Source of the DNA: Pediococcus pentosaceus
Lineage (GTDB): Bacteria > Bacillota > Bacilli > Lactobacillales > Lactobacillaceae
Assembly: GCF_001437285.1 (NCBI RefSeq)
Contig: NZ_JQBF01000002.1
Coordinates: 62,001-126,000 of the forward strand
DNA length: 64,000 nucleotides
Direction of reading: 5' to 3'
Shown here: piece after piece, positions 55,037-64,000 of the stretch
How the letters are laid out: every line of letters begins with the position of its first letter
Position numbering within the stretch: position 1 is the first letter of the stretch
The notes under the pieces: generated by a model
Databases searched by the model: none
The model's input: the letters and a program-made list of their open reading frames with translations, nothing else
Told to the model about the DNA's origin: nothing
Translations under genes and position numbers: made by a program

Positions 55037-56230
55037 ATGAAAATTTTATTTGTTATTACTGGCGGAATTGCCGAATATAAAGTGGTTGAAGCGGTACGGT
55101 TTCAAATCAAAAGTGGTAATCAAGTCAAGGTAGTGATGACGCAAATGGCCAAAAAATTCGTCACACCATTAACGTTTGCAACACTTACCAATGACCTTGT
55201 CTATGATGATTTTGAAATTAATACGGAAAACCCAGTTGCTCATGTAGCTCTGGCAGACTGGGCAGATAAAATTGTAATCGCCCCAGCCACGGCTAATTTT
55301 ATTGGAAAAATGGCGAATGGAATTGCGGATGATTTTGCTTCAACTGTAGTGATTGCTTCAACAGCAACTAAGCTGTTGCTACCAGCAATGAATGTTAATA
55401 TGTGGAATAATCCAGCGGTTCAACGGAATATCGAACAATTAAAAGTAGATGGAGTAGTCGTTTTAGAACCAGCTGTTGGAGAGCTGGCTGAAGGTTATTC
55501 TGGAAAAGGACGTTTTCCGGATGCTGAAATCGTAAATGCCTTTATCAGCACGCCCCTTGAAAAGCGGGAAAATCTCTTTAAAGGAACACACATTGTGGTT
55601 ACTGCTGGGGGGACGCGTGAAGCGATTGATCCCGTACGTTATATTGGTAATGAATCATCTGGTAAGATGGGGTTTGCGCTTGCTCAAGTAGCAGAACGGT
55701 TAGGAGCGCAGGTTACTTTAATTTCTGGACCTACAAACTTAGTTTTACCAGCGGAATCAAGTATTCAACGGATAAATATTAAGAGTGTAGCAGACTTACA
55801 GGCCGCCCTTGATACAGCAGTACAAGATGCAGATATATTGATAATGGCCGCAGCAGTTTCAGATTACCGCGTGGCGAAAATAGCAGATCATAAAATGAAA
55901 AAAGATGATTTTAATGGTGAACTGGAAATTAAATTGATTGAAAATTCTGATATTTTAGCGACACTAAAACGTCCAGACTCACTTCGATACGTTGTGGGGT
56001 TTGCTGCGGAGACGAATGATTTAATTGAAAATGCTCAACGTAAAATTCTTAAGAAAAACCTAAATATGATTGTGGCTAATGATGTAGGTAATCCCCAAAT
56101 CGGTTTTGAATCTAATCAGAATGCTGTCACCATTCTACGTCCGCACCAAGCTAATATAGAATTGAAAAAGAATGATAAATCGATAATTGCTGAACAGATT
56201 TTAAAGCTAATCGACCAAGAAATTAATTGA
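55037..56230 (+). CDS. coaBC: Bifunctional CoaBC (Dfp), lid Cys replaced
   Basis: 397 residues. CoaC half (1-180): flavoprotein decarboxylase of phosphopantothenoylcysteine, with the family's active-site His in VAHVALADWAD and Asn in PAMNVNMW. The substrate lid, normally ACGxxGxGR, reads AEGYSGKGR, with Glu152 where the redox Cys should be. CoaB half: phosphopantothenate-cysteine ligase with GGTREAIDPVRYIGNESSGKMG and MAAAVSDYRV, both intact. ATG 55037 follows GGAGG; the frame opens three codons earlier. Start of coaBC-priA-fmt-rsmB-stp-pknB-rsgA. Confidence 0.93.
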   Translation: MKILFVITGGIAEYKVVEAVRFQIKSGNQVKVVMTQMAKKFVTPLTFATLTNDLVYDDFEINTENPVAHVALADWADKIVIAPATANFIGKMANGIADDFASTVVIASTATKLLLPAMNVNMWNNPAVQRNIEQLKVDGVVVLEPAVGELAEGYSGKGRFPDAEIVNAFISTPLEKRENLFKGTHIVVTAGGTREAIDPVRYIGNESSGKMGFALAQVAERLGAQVTLISGPTNLVLPAESSIQRINIKSVADLQAALDTAVQDADILIMAAAVSDYRVAKIADHKMKKDDFNGELEIKLIENSDILATLKRPDSLRYVVGFAAETNDLIENAQRKILKKNLNMIVANDVGNPQIGFESNQNAVTILRPHQANIELKKNDKSIIAEQILKLIDQEIN

Positions 56231-56244
56231 AAGGAACGTAACTC

Positions 56245-58665
56245 ATGGCAAAAAAATTTAATGTCATCGTAAATGTCCCAGCTTTACAAACTAATACACC
56301 ATTTACATATATCGCAAATGATGCCATTAAAAATGACATTAAAATTGGTTCCAGAGTAATTGTTCCTTTTGGTAAGTCTGAGCGGCCTATCCAAGGTTTT
56401 GTGGTCGGAGAAGAAACTACTAATGAATTTGAAGGATTGAAGGACATCATTTCAGTTTTAGAACCGGAACCATTGCTGAATAAAGAATTGATTGAGCTTT
56501 CAGAGTGGTTAGCCGACCAAACGTATGCTTTTCGAGTAAGTTGTTTAAATGCAATGCTTCCAAGTTTGGTGAAAGTTAATACCAAGCGTTTTATTAAAAT
56601 CAATGAAACAAAAATTACAATGGAAACCGTGATTGCCTTATTAGGGGAAGAACAGGTTACAGATCTTAAAGTAAATGAACTCAGTTTTAGCCAACAAAAA
56701 CAACTTAATCAGTGGATTAAAGATGAATTCGTTACATTAGAATATGTCACGGAAGATTCTGCTAAAAAGAAAATGATTAATTGGCTTTGGCCTACGATGG
56801 ATTTAAGTGAGTATGAACAAGAACAAAAAAAGTTAAGAAAAAATGCTACGAAACAAGTTGAGTTACTAAATATAATTAAAACGTTAGATGTCAAAAAGGG
56901 AATTTCGCAAGCTTCAATTTTAAATGATTATGATGTAGGACGCTCAACATTAAATACAGCGGTTAAAAATGGATGGCTAGTTCGTAAGGCGGTTGAGCAA
57001 TATCGCGATCCTTTTGAAGGACGTCAGATGCAGCTTGATCAAAATTTGGCTTTAAATGAAGAACAGCAATCCGCTTACAACTTAATTACACAAGCAATTG
57101 AAGACAAAAATGCTAAACCAATTTTAGTTGAAGGCGTTACTGGATCGGGAAAAACAGAAGTTTATTTGCAGAGTATCCAACAGGTAATAAAAAAAGGGAA
57201 AACTGCTCTTTTACTGGTTCCAGAAATTTCCTTAACACCCTTAATGGTGAAAAGAGTTCGGGCGCGTTTTGGTACACAAGTGGCTGTTCTCCATAGTGGA
57301 CTTTCTGACGGTGAAAAGTTTGATGAATGGCGAAGAATTGTACGAAATGAAGTTAAAGTAGTAGTTGGAGCACGGTCGGCGGTCTTTGCACCACTACGTA
57401 ATATTGGTATTATAATTATTGATGAGGAACATTCAGAAACGTATAAGCAATCTGATGCACCGCGTTATCATGCTCGAGATGTAGCGATTCATCGTGCAAA
57501 GAAATTTGAATGTCCCGTAGTCTTGGGAAGCGCTACTCCTTCTCTTGAGAGTCGTTCTCGCGTGGAACGTGGGCGATACGATTTTGTAAAAATTCAAAAA
57601 CGAGCCAATCAAAAGGCTTTACCGAATATTCAAGTGATCGATATGCGTCAGCATTTAGGTGATGGATATAATGAAAACTTTTCGGCACCCATGGTTGAAG
57701 AAATTCGACATCGGATTTTAAGGAAAGAACAAGTAGTTTTAATGTTGAATCGGCGAGGTTTTTCATCCTTCGTGATGTGTCGAACGTGTGGTTTTGTCCT
57801 AACTTGTCCTAACTGTGATGTATCTTTAACGATGCATATGGATTCTCGAACCATGCGGTGTCATTATTGTGGTCATGAAGAAGCAATCCCACGTTTATGT
57901 AAAAATTGTGGTAGTGATAAAATTCGGTTTTTCGGTACTGGAACTGAAAAAGTTCAACAGCAATTGGCAGAGATCATTCCTGAAGCTCGCGTACTTCGGA
58001 TGGATGTTGATACCACCCGTCGCAAGGGAGCCCATGAGCGTCTATTAGAACGTTTTGGCAACCACGAGGCAGATATTCTTTTGGGTACGCAAATGATTGC
58101 TAAGGGGTTGGATTTTCCTGATGTAACCTTGGTAGGAGTTTTAAATGCGGATACAGCACTAGAATTACCGGATTTACGGGCAAGTGAGCGAACTTTCCAG
58201 CTTTTAACTCAGGTTGCTGGACGTGCTGGACGTGCTGATAAGACCGGTGAAGTACTAATTCAAACCTTTAACCCCGATCACTATGCAATTCGTTTAGCTC
58301 AAAAACAAGATTATGAAGACTTTTTCTATAAAGAAATGTATTTGAGGCATTTAGGCAAATATCCGCCTTATTACTACACGGTATTAGTTAGTGTTTCAGA
58401 TCGGGATGAAAGACAAGCGTTAAAAAATGCTTACGAAATGTTGAATATTATTCAACCGCAGTTATCAGCTAATGCAATTGTGTTAGGGCCGACGGCTAAA
58501 TCTATCTCAAAAATTAAACAAAAATATTACTACCAAATTTTAATTAAATATCAAAAAGAGCCTAAATTACATCGTGCGCTGTTAGAAGTATTGAACAAAT
58601 CGCAGGAGAAATTTAGACAGGGGACACGGATTAGTATTGATTCCGAACCACAAAACTTTTTGTAA
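56245..58665 (+). CDS. priA: Primosomal protein N' (PriA helicase)
   Basis: 806-residue helicase that restarts stalled replication forks. N-terminal 3'-DNA-binding domain, then Walker A GVTGSGKTEVY, DEEH box in IIIIDEEHSETYKQSD, the double zinc region with CRTC, CPNC, CHYC and CKNC pairs, and helicase motif GTEKVQQQLAEIIPEA. Complete. Between coaBC and fmt as in Bacillus. Confidence 0.97.
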   Translation: MAKKFNVIVNVPALQTNTPFTYIANDAIKNDIKIGSRVIVPFGKSERPIQGFVVGEETTNEFEGLKDIISVLEPEPLLNKELIELSEWLADQTYAFRVSCLNAMLPSLVKVNTKRFIKINETKITMETVIALLGEEQVTDLKVNELSFSQQKQLNQWIKDEFVTLEYVTEDSAKKKMINWLWPTMDLSEYEQEQKKLRKNATKQVELLNIIKTLDVKKGISQASILNDYDVGRSTLNTAVKNGWLVRKAVEQYRDPFEGRQMQLDQNLALNEEQQSAYNLITQAIEDKNAKPILVEGVTGSGKTEVYLQSIQQVIKKGKTALLLVPEISLTPLMVKRVRARFGTQVAVLHSGLSDGEKFDEWRRIVRNEVKVVVGARSAVFAPLRNIGIIIIDEEHSETYKQSDAPRYHARDVAIHRAKKFECPVVLGSATPSLESRSRVERGRYDFVKIQKRANQKALPNIQVIDMRQHLGDGYNENFSAPMVEEIRHRILRKEQVVLMLNRRGFSSFVMCRTCGFVLTCPNCDVSLTMHMDSRTMRCHYCGHEEAIPRLCKNCGSDKIRFFGTGTEKVQQQLAEIIPEARVLRMDVDTTRRKGAHERLLERFGNHEADILLGTQMIAKGLDFPDVTLVGVLNADTALELPDLRASERTFQLLTQVAGRAGRADKTGEVLIQTFNPDHYAIRLAQKQDYEDFFYKEMYLRHLGKYPPYYYTVLVSVSDRDERQALKNAYEMLNIIQPQLSANAIVLGPTAKSISKIKQKYYYQILIKYQKEPKLHRALLEVLNKSQEKFRQGTRISIDSEPQNFL

Positions 58666-58687
58666 TATTTAGGAAGTAGGTCTAATT

Positions 58688-59650
58688 ATGAAATCAATTA
58701 TTTTTATGGGAACACCAGAATTTTCGGCGCCAATTTTGCAAAGCCTAATTGACGAACCAAACTATGATGTGATTGGGGTAGTTACCCAACCGGATCGCAA
58801 AGTCGGGCGAAAACATGTTTTAACACCCAGTCCAGTAAAAAAAGTTGCTGTTAGAAACGATATTAAGGTTTATCAACCAGAGAAGTTAAGTGGAAGTACT
58901 GAATTGACAGAACTAATCGCGTTAAATGCGGATTTAATTGTCACGGCTGCTTTTGGTCAATTTCTTCCAATGAGTTTGATTAACTCCGTTAAGATTGGGG
59001 CAGTCAATGTGCATGCTTCATTATTACCAAAATATCGTGGGGGAGCACCCGTGCACTATGCCATAATGAATGGTGATAAAGAAACTGGTGTTACTATTAT
59101 CTATATGGTTAAAAAAATGGATGCTGGTGAAATGCTTGCTACTGCAAAAATTCCTATTACCGACCAAGATGATGTGGGAACCATGTTTGAAAAGTTAAGT
59201 CTTTTAGGGCGTGACTTATTGTTAGACACGCTACCTCAATTAATTGAAGGAAATGTTCAACCAGTTAAACAAGATGAAGAACAAGTTAGCTTTTCGCCTA
59301 ATATTAGCCCCGAAGAAGAAGAAATTGATATTAATTTACCGGCCCGTCTAGTAGATGCAAAGGTCCGCGGATTACGACCTTTCCCAGTAGCCTACTTTAT
59401 GATGGAAGGCAAACGAACTAAGATATGGAAAACAAAAGTAATAGATCAAACTACAGATTTAAAACCGGGTCAAGTTGTTTCAAAAACGAAGCATGAGCTC
59501 TTGATAGCAACTGGAGAACACGGTGTAATTAGTATTGAAGAATTACAGCCAGCTGGCAAACAAAAGATGACAATTACAGACTATCTCAATGGGGTAGGCG
59601 AAAACTTACACCCAGGAAAGCAAATAATAGATAATGACAAATCAAAATAA
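58688..59650 (+). CDS. fmt: Methionyl-tRNA formyltransferase
   Basis: 320 residues. FMGTPEFSAPIL at the start, the folate-binding and catalytic region VNVHASLLPKYRGGAPVHYAIMNGD, and the C-terminal tRNA-binding domain. Formylates initiator Met-tRNA using 10-formyl-THF. Overlaps rsmB by 17 bases. Confidence 0.97.
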   Translation: MKSIIFMGTPEFSAPILQSLIDEPNYDVIGVVTQPDRKVGRKHVLTPSPVKKVAVRNDIKVYQPEKLSGSTELTELIALNADLIVTAAFGQFLPMSLINSVKIGAVNVHASLLPKYRGGAPVHYAIMNGDKETGVTIIYMVKKMDAGEMLATAKIPITDQDDVGTMFEKLSLLGRDLLLDTLPQLIEGNVQPVKQDEEQVSFSPNISPEEEEIDINLPARLVDAKVRGLRPFPVAYFMMEGKRTKIWKTKVIDQTTDLKPGQVVSKTKHELLIATGEHGVISIEELQPAGKQKMTITDYLNGVGENLHPGKQIIDNDKSK

Positions 59651-60968
59651 TAGTGCACGAAATTTAGCGGTTGATATTTTAGAAAAGATTGATGAAGGTT
59701 CTTTTTCCAATATTCAACTTAATCAAGATATAAAAAGTTCATCATTGATTGATATTGATAAAAATTTGTTAACAGAAATTGTATACGGAGTTTTACAACA
59801 TCGACTCACTCTTGATTTTTATTTAGCTGATTATATTAGAAAACCAGAAATGACTCCGCGCTGGGTCATTAATCTACTAAGAACAGCTGTTTTCCAAATG
59901 GAGTTTCTAGACCGTGTACCGGACTTTGCTATTTTTAATGAATCAATTGAAATTGCTAAGCTTCGGGGCAATGACGGTATCAGAAAAATGGTGACGGGTG
60001 TGCTACGCTCGTATCAGAGAAATGGTAAACCAAGTTTTGATTCGATCAAAAATCCAGTGGAAAGATTATCGACTCAATATAGCGTTGCGCCTTGGATTGT
60101 TGATCAAATGTTATATGAATTGGGTGAGGAAAAATGCATTTCAATTTTGAAGAGTATTAACCAACCTTCCCATCTTGCGGTTCGTATTAATCGTTGGAAT
60201 AAAACACATGCGGATATTATTAAAGATTTAGAATATGAGTATACGGTAACGACAAGTGCAATTGCTAAAGATGGTTTACGCCTTAGCAGAGGAGCTAGTA
60301 TTTCCGATACAAGAAGTTATATTGATGGTGATTTGACCGTTCAAGATGAATCAGCAATGTTAGTTGCAGAAACGATGCACTTAGAGAAGGGGCAAAAAGT
60401 ACTAGATGCTTGTGCCGCTCCCGGGGGGAAGACGACCCAAATAGCCGCGATGATTGGCGAAACAGGAGAAGTAACTGGATGGGATATCTATCAAAAACGG
60501 GTGCAATTAATTCAAGATAATGCACAGAGAATGCATCTAGACAACGTTAAAACTGAGGTTCAGGATGCCATTGCATCTCGTGAAGATTTAGATGAAAGTT
60601 TTGATCGAATTTTAGTAGATGCACCATGTTCGGGAATTGGTTTGATGAGAAGAAAACCAGAAATCCGTTATCTTAAGAGCAAGAAAGATAGTAGCGACCT
60701 TCATCAACTCCAATTAAAAATCTTGGATAATATTGCTAAAATGCTCAAAGTAGGTGGCGTACTAACTTATAGTACATGTACAATTTTGCGTAAAGAAAAT
60801 CAAGAAACCATAGAGAAATTCCTAGCTATCCATCCTGAATTTGAACAACTCAAAGTTGAAACAGCTAAAAAAATCAAGCAAAATCGAGATGAATTGAGCC
60901 TTAATATTTATCCTGATGATTTTGAATCAGACGGCTTTTTCATCGCTAATTTAAAAAAGGTGAAGTGA
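59634..60968 (+). CDS. rsmB: 16S rRNA m5C967 methyltransferase RsmB (Sun)
   Basis: 444 residues: an N-terminal NusB-like RNA-binding domain, then a Rossmann methyltransferase domain with SAM motif LDACAAPGGKTTQIA, catalytic-site DAPCSGIGLMRRKPE and the nucleophile Cys in TYSTCTI. Overlaps fmt by 17 bases, so coupled to it; its stop overlaps the zone before stp. Confidence 0.96.
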   Translation: MTNQNNSARNLAVDILEKIDEGSFSNIQLNQDIKSSSLIDIDKNLLTEIVYGVLQHRLTLDFYLADYIRKPEMTPRWVINLLRTAVFQMEFLDRVPDFAIFNESIEIAKLRGNDGIRKMVTGVLRSYQRNGKPSFDSIKNPVERLSTQYSVAPWIVDQMLYELGEEKCISILKSINQPSHLAVRINRWNKTHADIIKDLEYEYTVTTSAIAKDGLRLSRGASISDTRSYIDGDLTVQDESAMLVAETMHLEKGQKVLDACAAPGGKTTQIAAMIGETGEVTGWDIYQKRVQLIQDNAQRMHLDNVKTEVQDAIASREDLDESFDRILVDAPCSGIGLMRRKPEIRYLKSKKDSSDLHQLQLKILDNIAKMLKVGGVLTYSTCTILRKENQETIEKFLAIHPEFEQLKVETAKKIKQNRDELSLNIYPDDFESDGFFIANLKKVK

Positions 60969-60976
60969 TTGGTGTT

Positions 60977-61723
60977 ATGAAATATGCGTACCTATCTGAT
61001 AAAGGACAAGTTCGAGAGACTAACCAAGACTATGTAGGAATTTTCAAAAATGATTCTGAAGCTATTTTAACCATTGTAGCTGACGGTGTGGGTGGCAATC
61101 GGGGCGGCGATGTAGCTTCCGAGATGGCCGTTTCACACATTGGGTATCTATTTGAAACTTCTGACGTTAATAATGTTACTGATGCTAAAAATTGGTTAAT
61201 TCGCCAACTTGCTCTTGAAAATCGTAAAATTTTGCAAGCATCTAAGCACTATAAAAAATTAAATGGCATGGGAACAACCATCGTTTTGGCACTCTTTTTA
61301 GGTAAGCAAGTGATTGTAGCTAATCTTGGCGACAGTCGTTGCTATTTATATAGTTCGAAAAATGGTTTGAAACAACTATCGACCGATCACTCCTTAGTGA
61401 ATGAACTACTTCGTTTAGGAAAAATTACTCCTGAAGAAGCTCGTAACCATCCAGAAAAAAATGTAATTACTAAAACTTTAGGAATTTCAGAACAAGCCGA
61501 AGCTGAGATTAAAGTATTTGATATTACCAAAGAAGATGAATTGCTACTTTGCACGGACGGATTAACTAAATTTGTTTCTGATGATATGATCAAAAATGTG
61601 TTGATGAGTACGCTTAGCCTTGAAAAAAAAGCTAATCAGTTAGTAGATATGGCTAACACTGCAGGTGGAACAGATAATATTACAACTTTAATTGTTCAAG
61701 TAGAAGAGGGGGATATATTATGA
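60977..61723 (+). CDS. PP2C-type Ser/Thr phosphatase (Stp/PrpC)
   Basis: 248 residues. The metal-binding motifs of PP2C phosphatases are intact: RETNQDYVGIF, VADGVGGNRGGDVAS, GMGTTIVLAL, ANLGDSRCYLY, LCTDGLTKFV and GGTDNITTLIV. It reverses the action of the PknB-type kinase that follows. I prefer ATG 60977 (MKYAYLSD) by comparison with relatives; a GTG at 60965 in the same frame is 2 bases from AAGGTG and seems too near, but the choice is uncertain. Its stop overlaps the pknB ATG (ATGA). Confidence 0.94.
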   Translation: MKYAYLSDKGQVRETNQDYVGIFKNDSEAILTIVADGVGGNRGGDVASEMAVSHIGYLFETSDVNNVTDAKNWLIRQLALENRKILQASKHYKKLNGMGTTIVLALFLGKQVIVANLGDSRCYLYSSKNGLKQLSTDHSLVNELLRLGKITPEEARNHPEKNVITKTLGISEQAEAEIKVFDITKEDELLLCTDGLTKFVSDDMIKNVLMSTLSLEKKANQLVDMANTAGGTDNITTLIVQVEEGDIL

Positions 61724-63243
61724 CCCCTAACCAAACTTTGAATGGTCGATATAAAATTATTCGACCACTTGGAGAAGGCGGAATGGCTAATGTTTATCTG
61801 GCACATGATTTAATTTTAGATCGAGATGTTGCGGTAAAACTGGTCCGTTTTGACATGCAAGATGATGTTTCAGCAATCAAACGATTCCAACGCGAAGCTT
61901 TATCGACTACAGAACTGGTTCATCCTAATATTGTCGGTGTTTATGATATTGGCGAAGAACATGGAATGAACTATTTGATTATGGAATATGTTGAAGGGCA
62001 AAATCTTAAGCAATATATCAGAGATCAGTTTCCTATACCACTTGGTCAAGTAGTTAGCTTAATGAGTCAAATTTTAAATGGTGTTCAGACGGCGCACTAT
62101 CATGGGATTATTCATCGCGATTTAAAACCTCAAAATATCTTAATTGATAAACATGGAAAAGCTAAAATTACTGATTTTGGAATTGCGATTGCTAATCAAC
62201 AAAGTAGTTTTACGCGAACTAATACGGTGATTGGGTCGGTACAATACCTATCGCCAGAGCAAGTACGAGGACACATTGCTACGCAACAATCGGATATTTA
62301 TTCATTAGGAATTATTTTATTTGAAATGTTGACTGGAAAAGTTCCTTTTGAAGGTGAAAGTGCCGTATCAATTGCGGTAAAACATTATCAAGACCAGTTA
62401 CCTTTGGTGAAGGATTTTAATACAAAAATTCCCCAGTCATTAGAAAATGTGGTTTTGAAAGCAACAGCAAAAAATCCAATTGATCGATATAAAAATGTTG
62501 CCGAGATGGCTGCTGATTTGAAGACGGTTTTACAGCCTGAACGGGCTAATGAAAGCAAGTTTGTGGAAGATTCTTTGGTAGAACATACGATTGTTTTAAA
62601 TCAAGACGAATTAAAGCAGGGATTAGCAAAAGATGAGGTTGAAAAAACTCGACCAATTAAGTTAAAAATGAACAATAAAATCAATTTTGCTAAGAAAGAA
62701 AAAGCACCAGATGCTGAAGAAAGTCATATGCATCGCTTTAAACGTCGTCATCCATTACGGAGAAGAGCTTTATTTATGGCAATGGCCGCGGTAGCTTTTA
62801 TTTTAGGAATTTTGATTGCTTTCAAGTTGAGTAGTCCGCAAATGGTACAGGTTCCCAATTTAGAAGATTTAACTCAAAAACAAGCTATGACTAAACTATC
62901 AAAAGTGAATTTAGGAGTCGGAAAAATAACTAAAGAAGCTGATGATAAAACGAGTTATAATAAAGTAGTTGAAACGCTTCCACAAAGTGGAAAATATGTT
63001 CAAGAAGGAATCAAAGTTAACATTGTTATCAGTAAGGGACCGAACAGTTTTGATGTCGATAATTATGTTGGAAGTGATTATAGTAGCACCAAAAAGCAAT
63101 TGGAAGCTAAAGGATTTACCATTAAAAAAAGAAAAATAGTTACCAATCGTTTCGATAATAATCGCATCATCTCCCAAGATGTTGTATCTGGTCAAGTGGT
63201 TGTGCCACGAGTGACAACAATTACGTTTACGGTTGCTAATTAA
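61720..63243 (+). CDS. pknB: PASTA-domain Ser/Thr protein kinase (PknB/PrkC)
   Basis: 507 residues. Cytoplasmic kinase domain: glycine loop GEGGMANVYLA, catalytic D134 in HRDLKPQN, DFG, activation loop FTRTNTVIGSVQYLSPEQ. A basic juxtamembrane link and one membrane helix (about 345-367) follow, then two PASTA repeats outside (MVQVPNLEDLT..., and a second to the C-terminus). PASTA units bind muropeptides or lipid II; PrkC-type kinases often have three or more, here two. Coupled to the phosphatase by a 4-base overlap. Confidence 0.96.
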   Translation: MTPNQTLNGRYKIIRPLGEGGMANVYLAHDLILDRDVAVKLVRFDMQDDVSAIKRFQREALSTTELVHPNIVGVYDIGEEHGMNYLIMEYVEGQNLKQYIRDQFPIPLGQVVSLMSQILNGVQTAHYHGIIHRDLKPQNILIDKHGKAKITDFGIAIANQQSSFTRTNTVIGSVQYLSPEQVRGHIATQQSDIYSLGIILFEMLTGKVPFEGESAVSIAVKHYQDQLPLVKDFNTKIPQSLENVVLKATAKNPIDRYKNVAEMAADLKTVLQPERANESKFVEDSLVEHTIVLNQDELKQGLAKDEVEKTRPIKLKMNNKINFAKKEKAPDAEESHMHRFKRRHPLRRRALFMAMAAVAFILGILIAFKLSSPQMVQVPNLEDLTQKQAMTKLSKVNLGVGKITKEADDKTSYNKVVETLPQSGKYVQEGIKVNIVISKGPNSFDVDNYVGSDYSSTKKQLEAKGFTIKKRKIVTNRFDNNRIISQDVVSGQVVVPRVTTITFTVAN

Positions 63244-63253
63244 CGGAGGACGC

Positions 63254-64000
63254 ATGCATACTGGACAAATTATACAATTATTAGCAGGATTTTATGATGT
63301 GTTAACAGAAGACCATAAAATCGTTAGGACTCGGGCACGAGGTAATTTTCGCAATCAAAAAACTAGCCCGTTAGTGGGTGACATGGTCGATTTTAAGGAA
63401 AGTGAAAATGATACTGGATACATTACCAAAATTCATATGCGTGAAAATGAGTTGGTGCGTCCGCCATTAGCTAATATCGATCAAGCTGTAATTGTCACTG
63501 CAGCAACTCAGCCCAGCTTTTCGGCAAATTTGCTCGATCGTCAATTAGTGGCATTGGCTGAAAAACATATTGAGGCTATTTTGTATTTTTCAAAAACGGA
63601 TCTTTTAAGCCCAACGGAGTTTCAAGATTTACAAAAAATTGCCGGCTACTACCAAAAAATTGGCTATCAAGTGATTTTTCCAATTAGTAGTCAACCTGAT
63701 GCTGATTTAATCGAATTGAAAGAGTCATTTAAAAATCAACTAACTATTTTTATGGGACAGACTGGTGCGGGAAAATCAACGCTCTTAAATCGAATTGATT
63801 CAAAGTTGAATATTGCCACTGGAGAAGTTTCACAGGCATTAAATCGTGGTAAACACACGACGCGTAAGGTTTCTTTGATTCCCATTGAAGATGGTTTAGT
63901 GGCTGATACACCAGGTTTTTCAACTTATGCAGTTTTTGAAATGGCTGATACACAATTAAAAGAATATTTTATTGATTTTAAGAAGCTCAGCCAAAATTGT
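63254..64000 (+). CDS. rsgA: Ribosome small-subunit GTPase RsgA (3' end outside window)
   Basis: Open from ATG 63254 to the window edge, 249 codons seen of about 295-300 expected. N-terminal OB-fold (ARGNFRNQKTSPLVGDMVDF), then a circularly permuted GTPase with G4 SKTD first, G1 GQTGAGKSTLLN, the GKHTTRKV loop and G3 DTPGFS. It matures the 30S decoding centre. CGGAGGA site 4-5 bases before ATG. Follows pknB as in Bacillus (yloQ). The C-terminal zinc domain is missing only because of the cut. Confidence 0.95.
   Translation, partial: MHTGQIIQLLAGFYDVLTEDHKIVRTRARGNFRNQKTSPLVGDMVDFKESENDTGYITKIHMRENELVRPPLANIDQAVIVTAATQPSFSANLLDRQLVALAEKHIEAILYFSKTDLLSPTEFQDLQKIAGYYQKIGYQVIFPISSQPDADLIELKESFKNQLTIFMGQTGAGKSTLLNRIDSKLNIATGEVSQALNRGKHTTRKVSLIPIEDGLVADTPGFSTYAVFEMADTQLKEYFIDFKKLSQNC

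Noticed and set aside
1-64000. CRISPR arrays, insertion sequences, prophage genes
   Set aside because: No regular spaced repeats, transposase motifs or phage structural genes were seen in the window.

Overview
The window reads as a stretch of chromosome from an AT-rich, low-GC Gram-positive bacterium of the family Lactobacillaceae (order Lactobacillales). The evidence is the gene content and order (yqeG-yqeH-yhbY-nadD-yqeK-rsfS, pbp-rpmG-rhomboid-yqgQ-glcK, ynbB-like-glnR-glnA, xseAB-ispA-tlyA-argR-recN, gmk-rpoZ-coaBC-priA-fmt-rsmB-stp-pknB-rsgA), strong AGGAGG-type ribosome binding sites, a phenylalanine T-box, a GlnR box, a CcpA cre site, and an L27 protein with the Firmicutes-type cleavable N-terminus next to its protease Prp. 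I cannot fix genus or species by reading. Nearly all of it is core genome. I see no insertion sequence, CRISPR array or intact prophage.

Layout. 1-3.3 kb: a LytS/LytR two-component system (LytS cut by the window edge) and, behind a perfect cre match, an LrgA/LrgB-type membrane pair. 3.3-4.7 kb: infC-rpmI-rplT with an L20-type leader and an AUA start for infC. 4.75-5.7 kb: a medium-chain reductase on the minus strand. 5.8-12.1 kb: a long run of ribosome-biogenesis and RNA-modification genes ending in yceD-rpmF. 12.3-16.4 kb: gnd, then an OmpR-type two-component system. 16.4-17.7 kb (minus): YidC-type insertase and acylphosphatase. 17.9-23.4 kb: rRNA methyltransferase, HD protein, HxlR regulator, then T-box-pheS-pheT. 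23.5-28.5 kb: mltG-udk-greA, convergent with a large YfhO-like membrane protein. 28.6-34.2 kb: class B penicillin-binding protein, rpmG, 5-FTHF cyclo-ligase, rhomboid, yqgQ, glcK, a rhodanese-like protein and a 58-residue DUF3042 gene on the minus strand. 34.3-39.0 kb: GDPD, miaA, a PLP enzyme, glnR, glnA.

39.1-44.3 kb is the least familiar part. It holds a translationally coupled trio (coiled-coil protein, unknown protein, dUTPase-like all-alpha protein), small orphan proteins, tRNA-Arg(UCU) followed by tandem GTGAGCG repeats, a lipoprotein and an orphan TetR regulator. 44.3-47.0 kb: L21 leader-rplU-prp-rpmA, efp, asp23-like, nusB. 47.1-53.4 kb: folD-xseA-xseB-ispA-tlyA-argR-recN. At 53.5-53.9 kb a YolD-like gene on the minus strand has a LexA-type SOS box inside its promoter. 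54.1-64.0 kb: gmk-rpoZ, then coaBC-priA-fmt-rsmB-stp-pknB-rsgA (rsgA cut by the window edge).

The genes mostly serve translation (ribosomal proteins, factors, tRNA and rRNA modification, ribosome GTPases), cell-wall control (PBP, MltG, PknB/Stp), nitrogen control (GlnR/GlnA) and DNA repair (XseAB, RecN, PriA, the YolD-like protein). The points most worth a second look are the coupled trio after glnA, the SOS-controlled YolD-like gene, the missing lid cysteine in CoaBC, the AUA start of infC and the cre-controlled Lyt/Lrg module.
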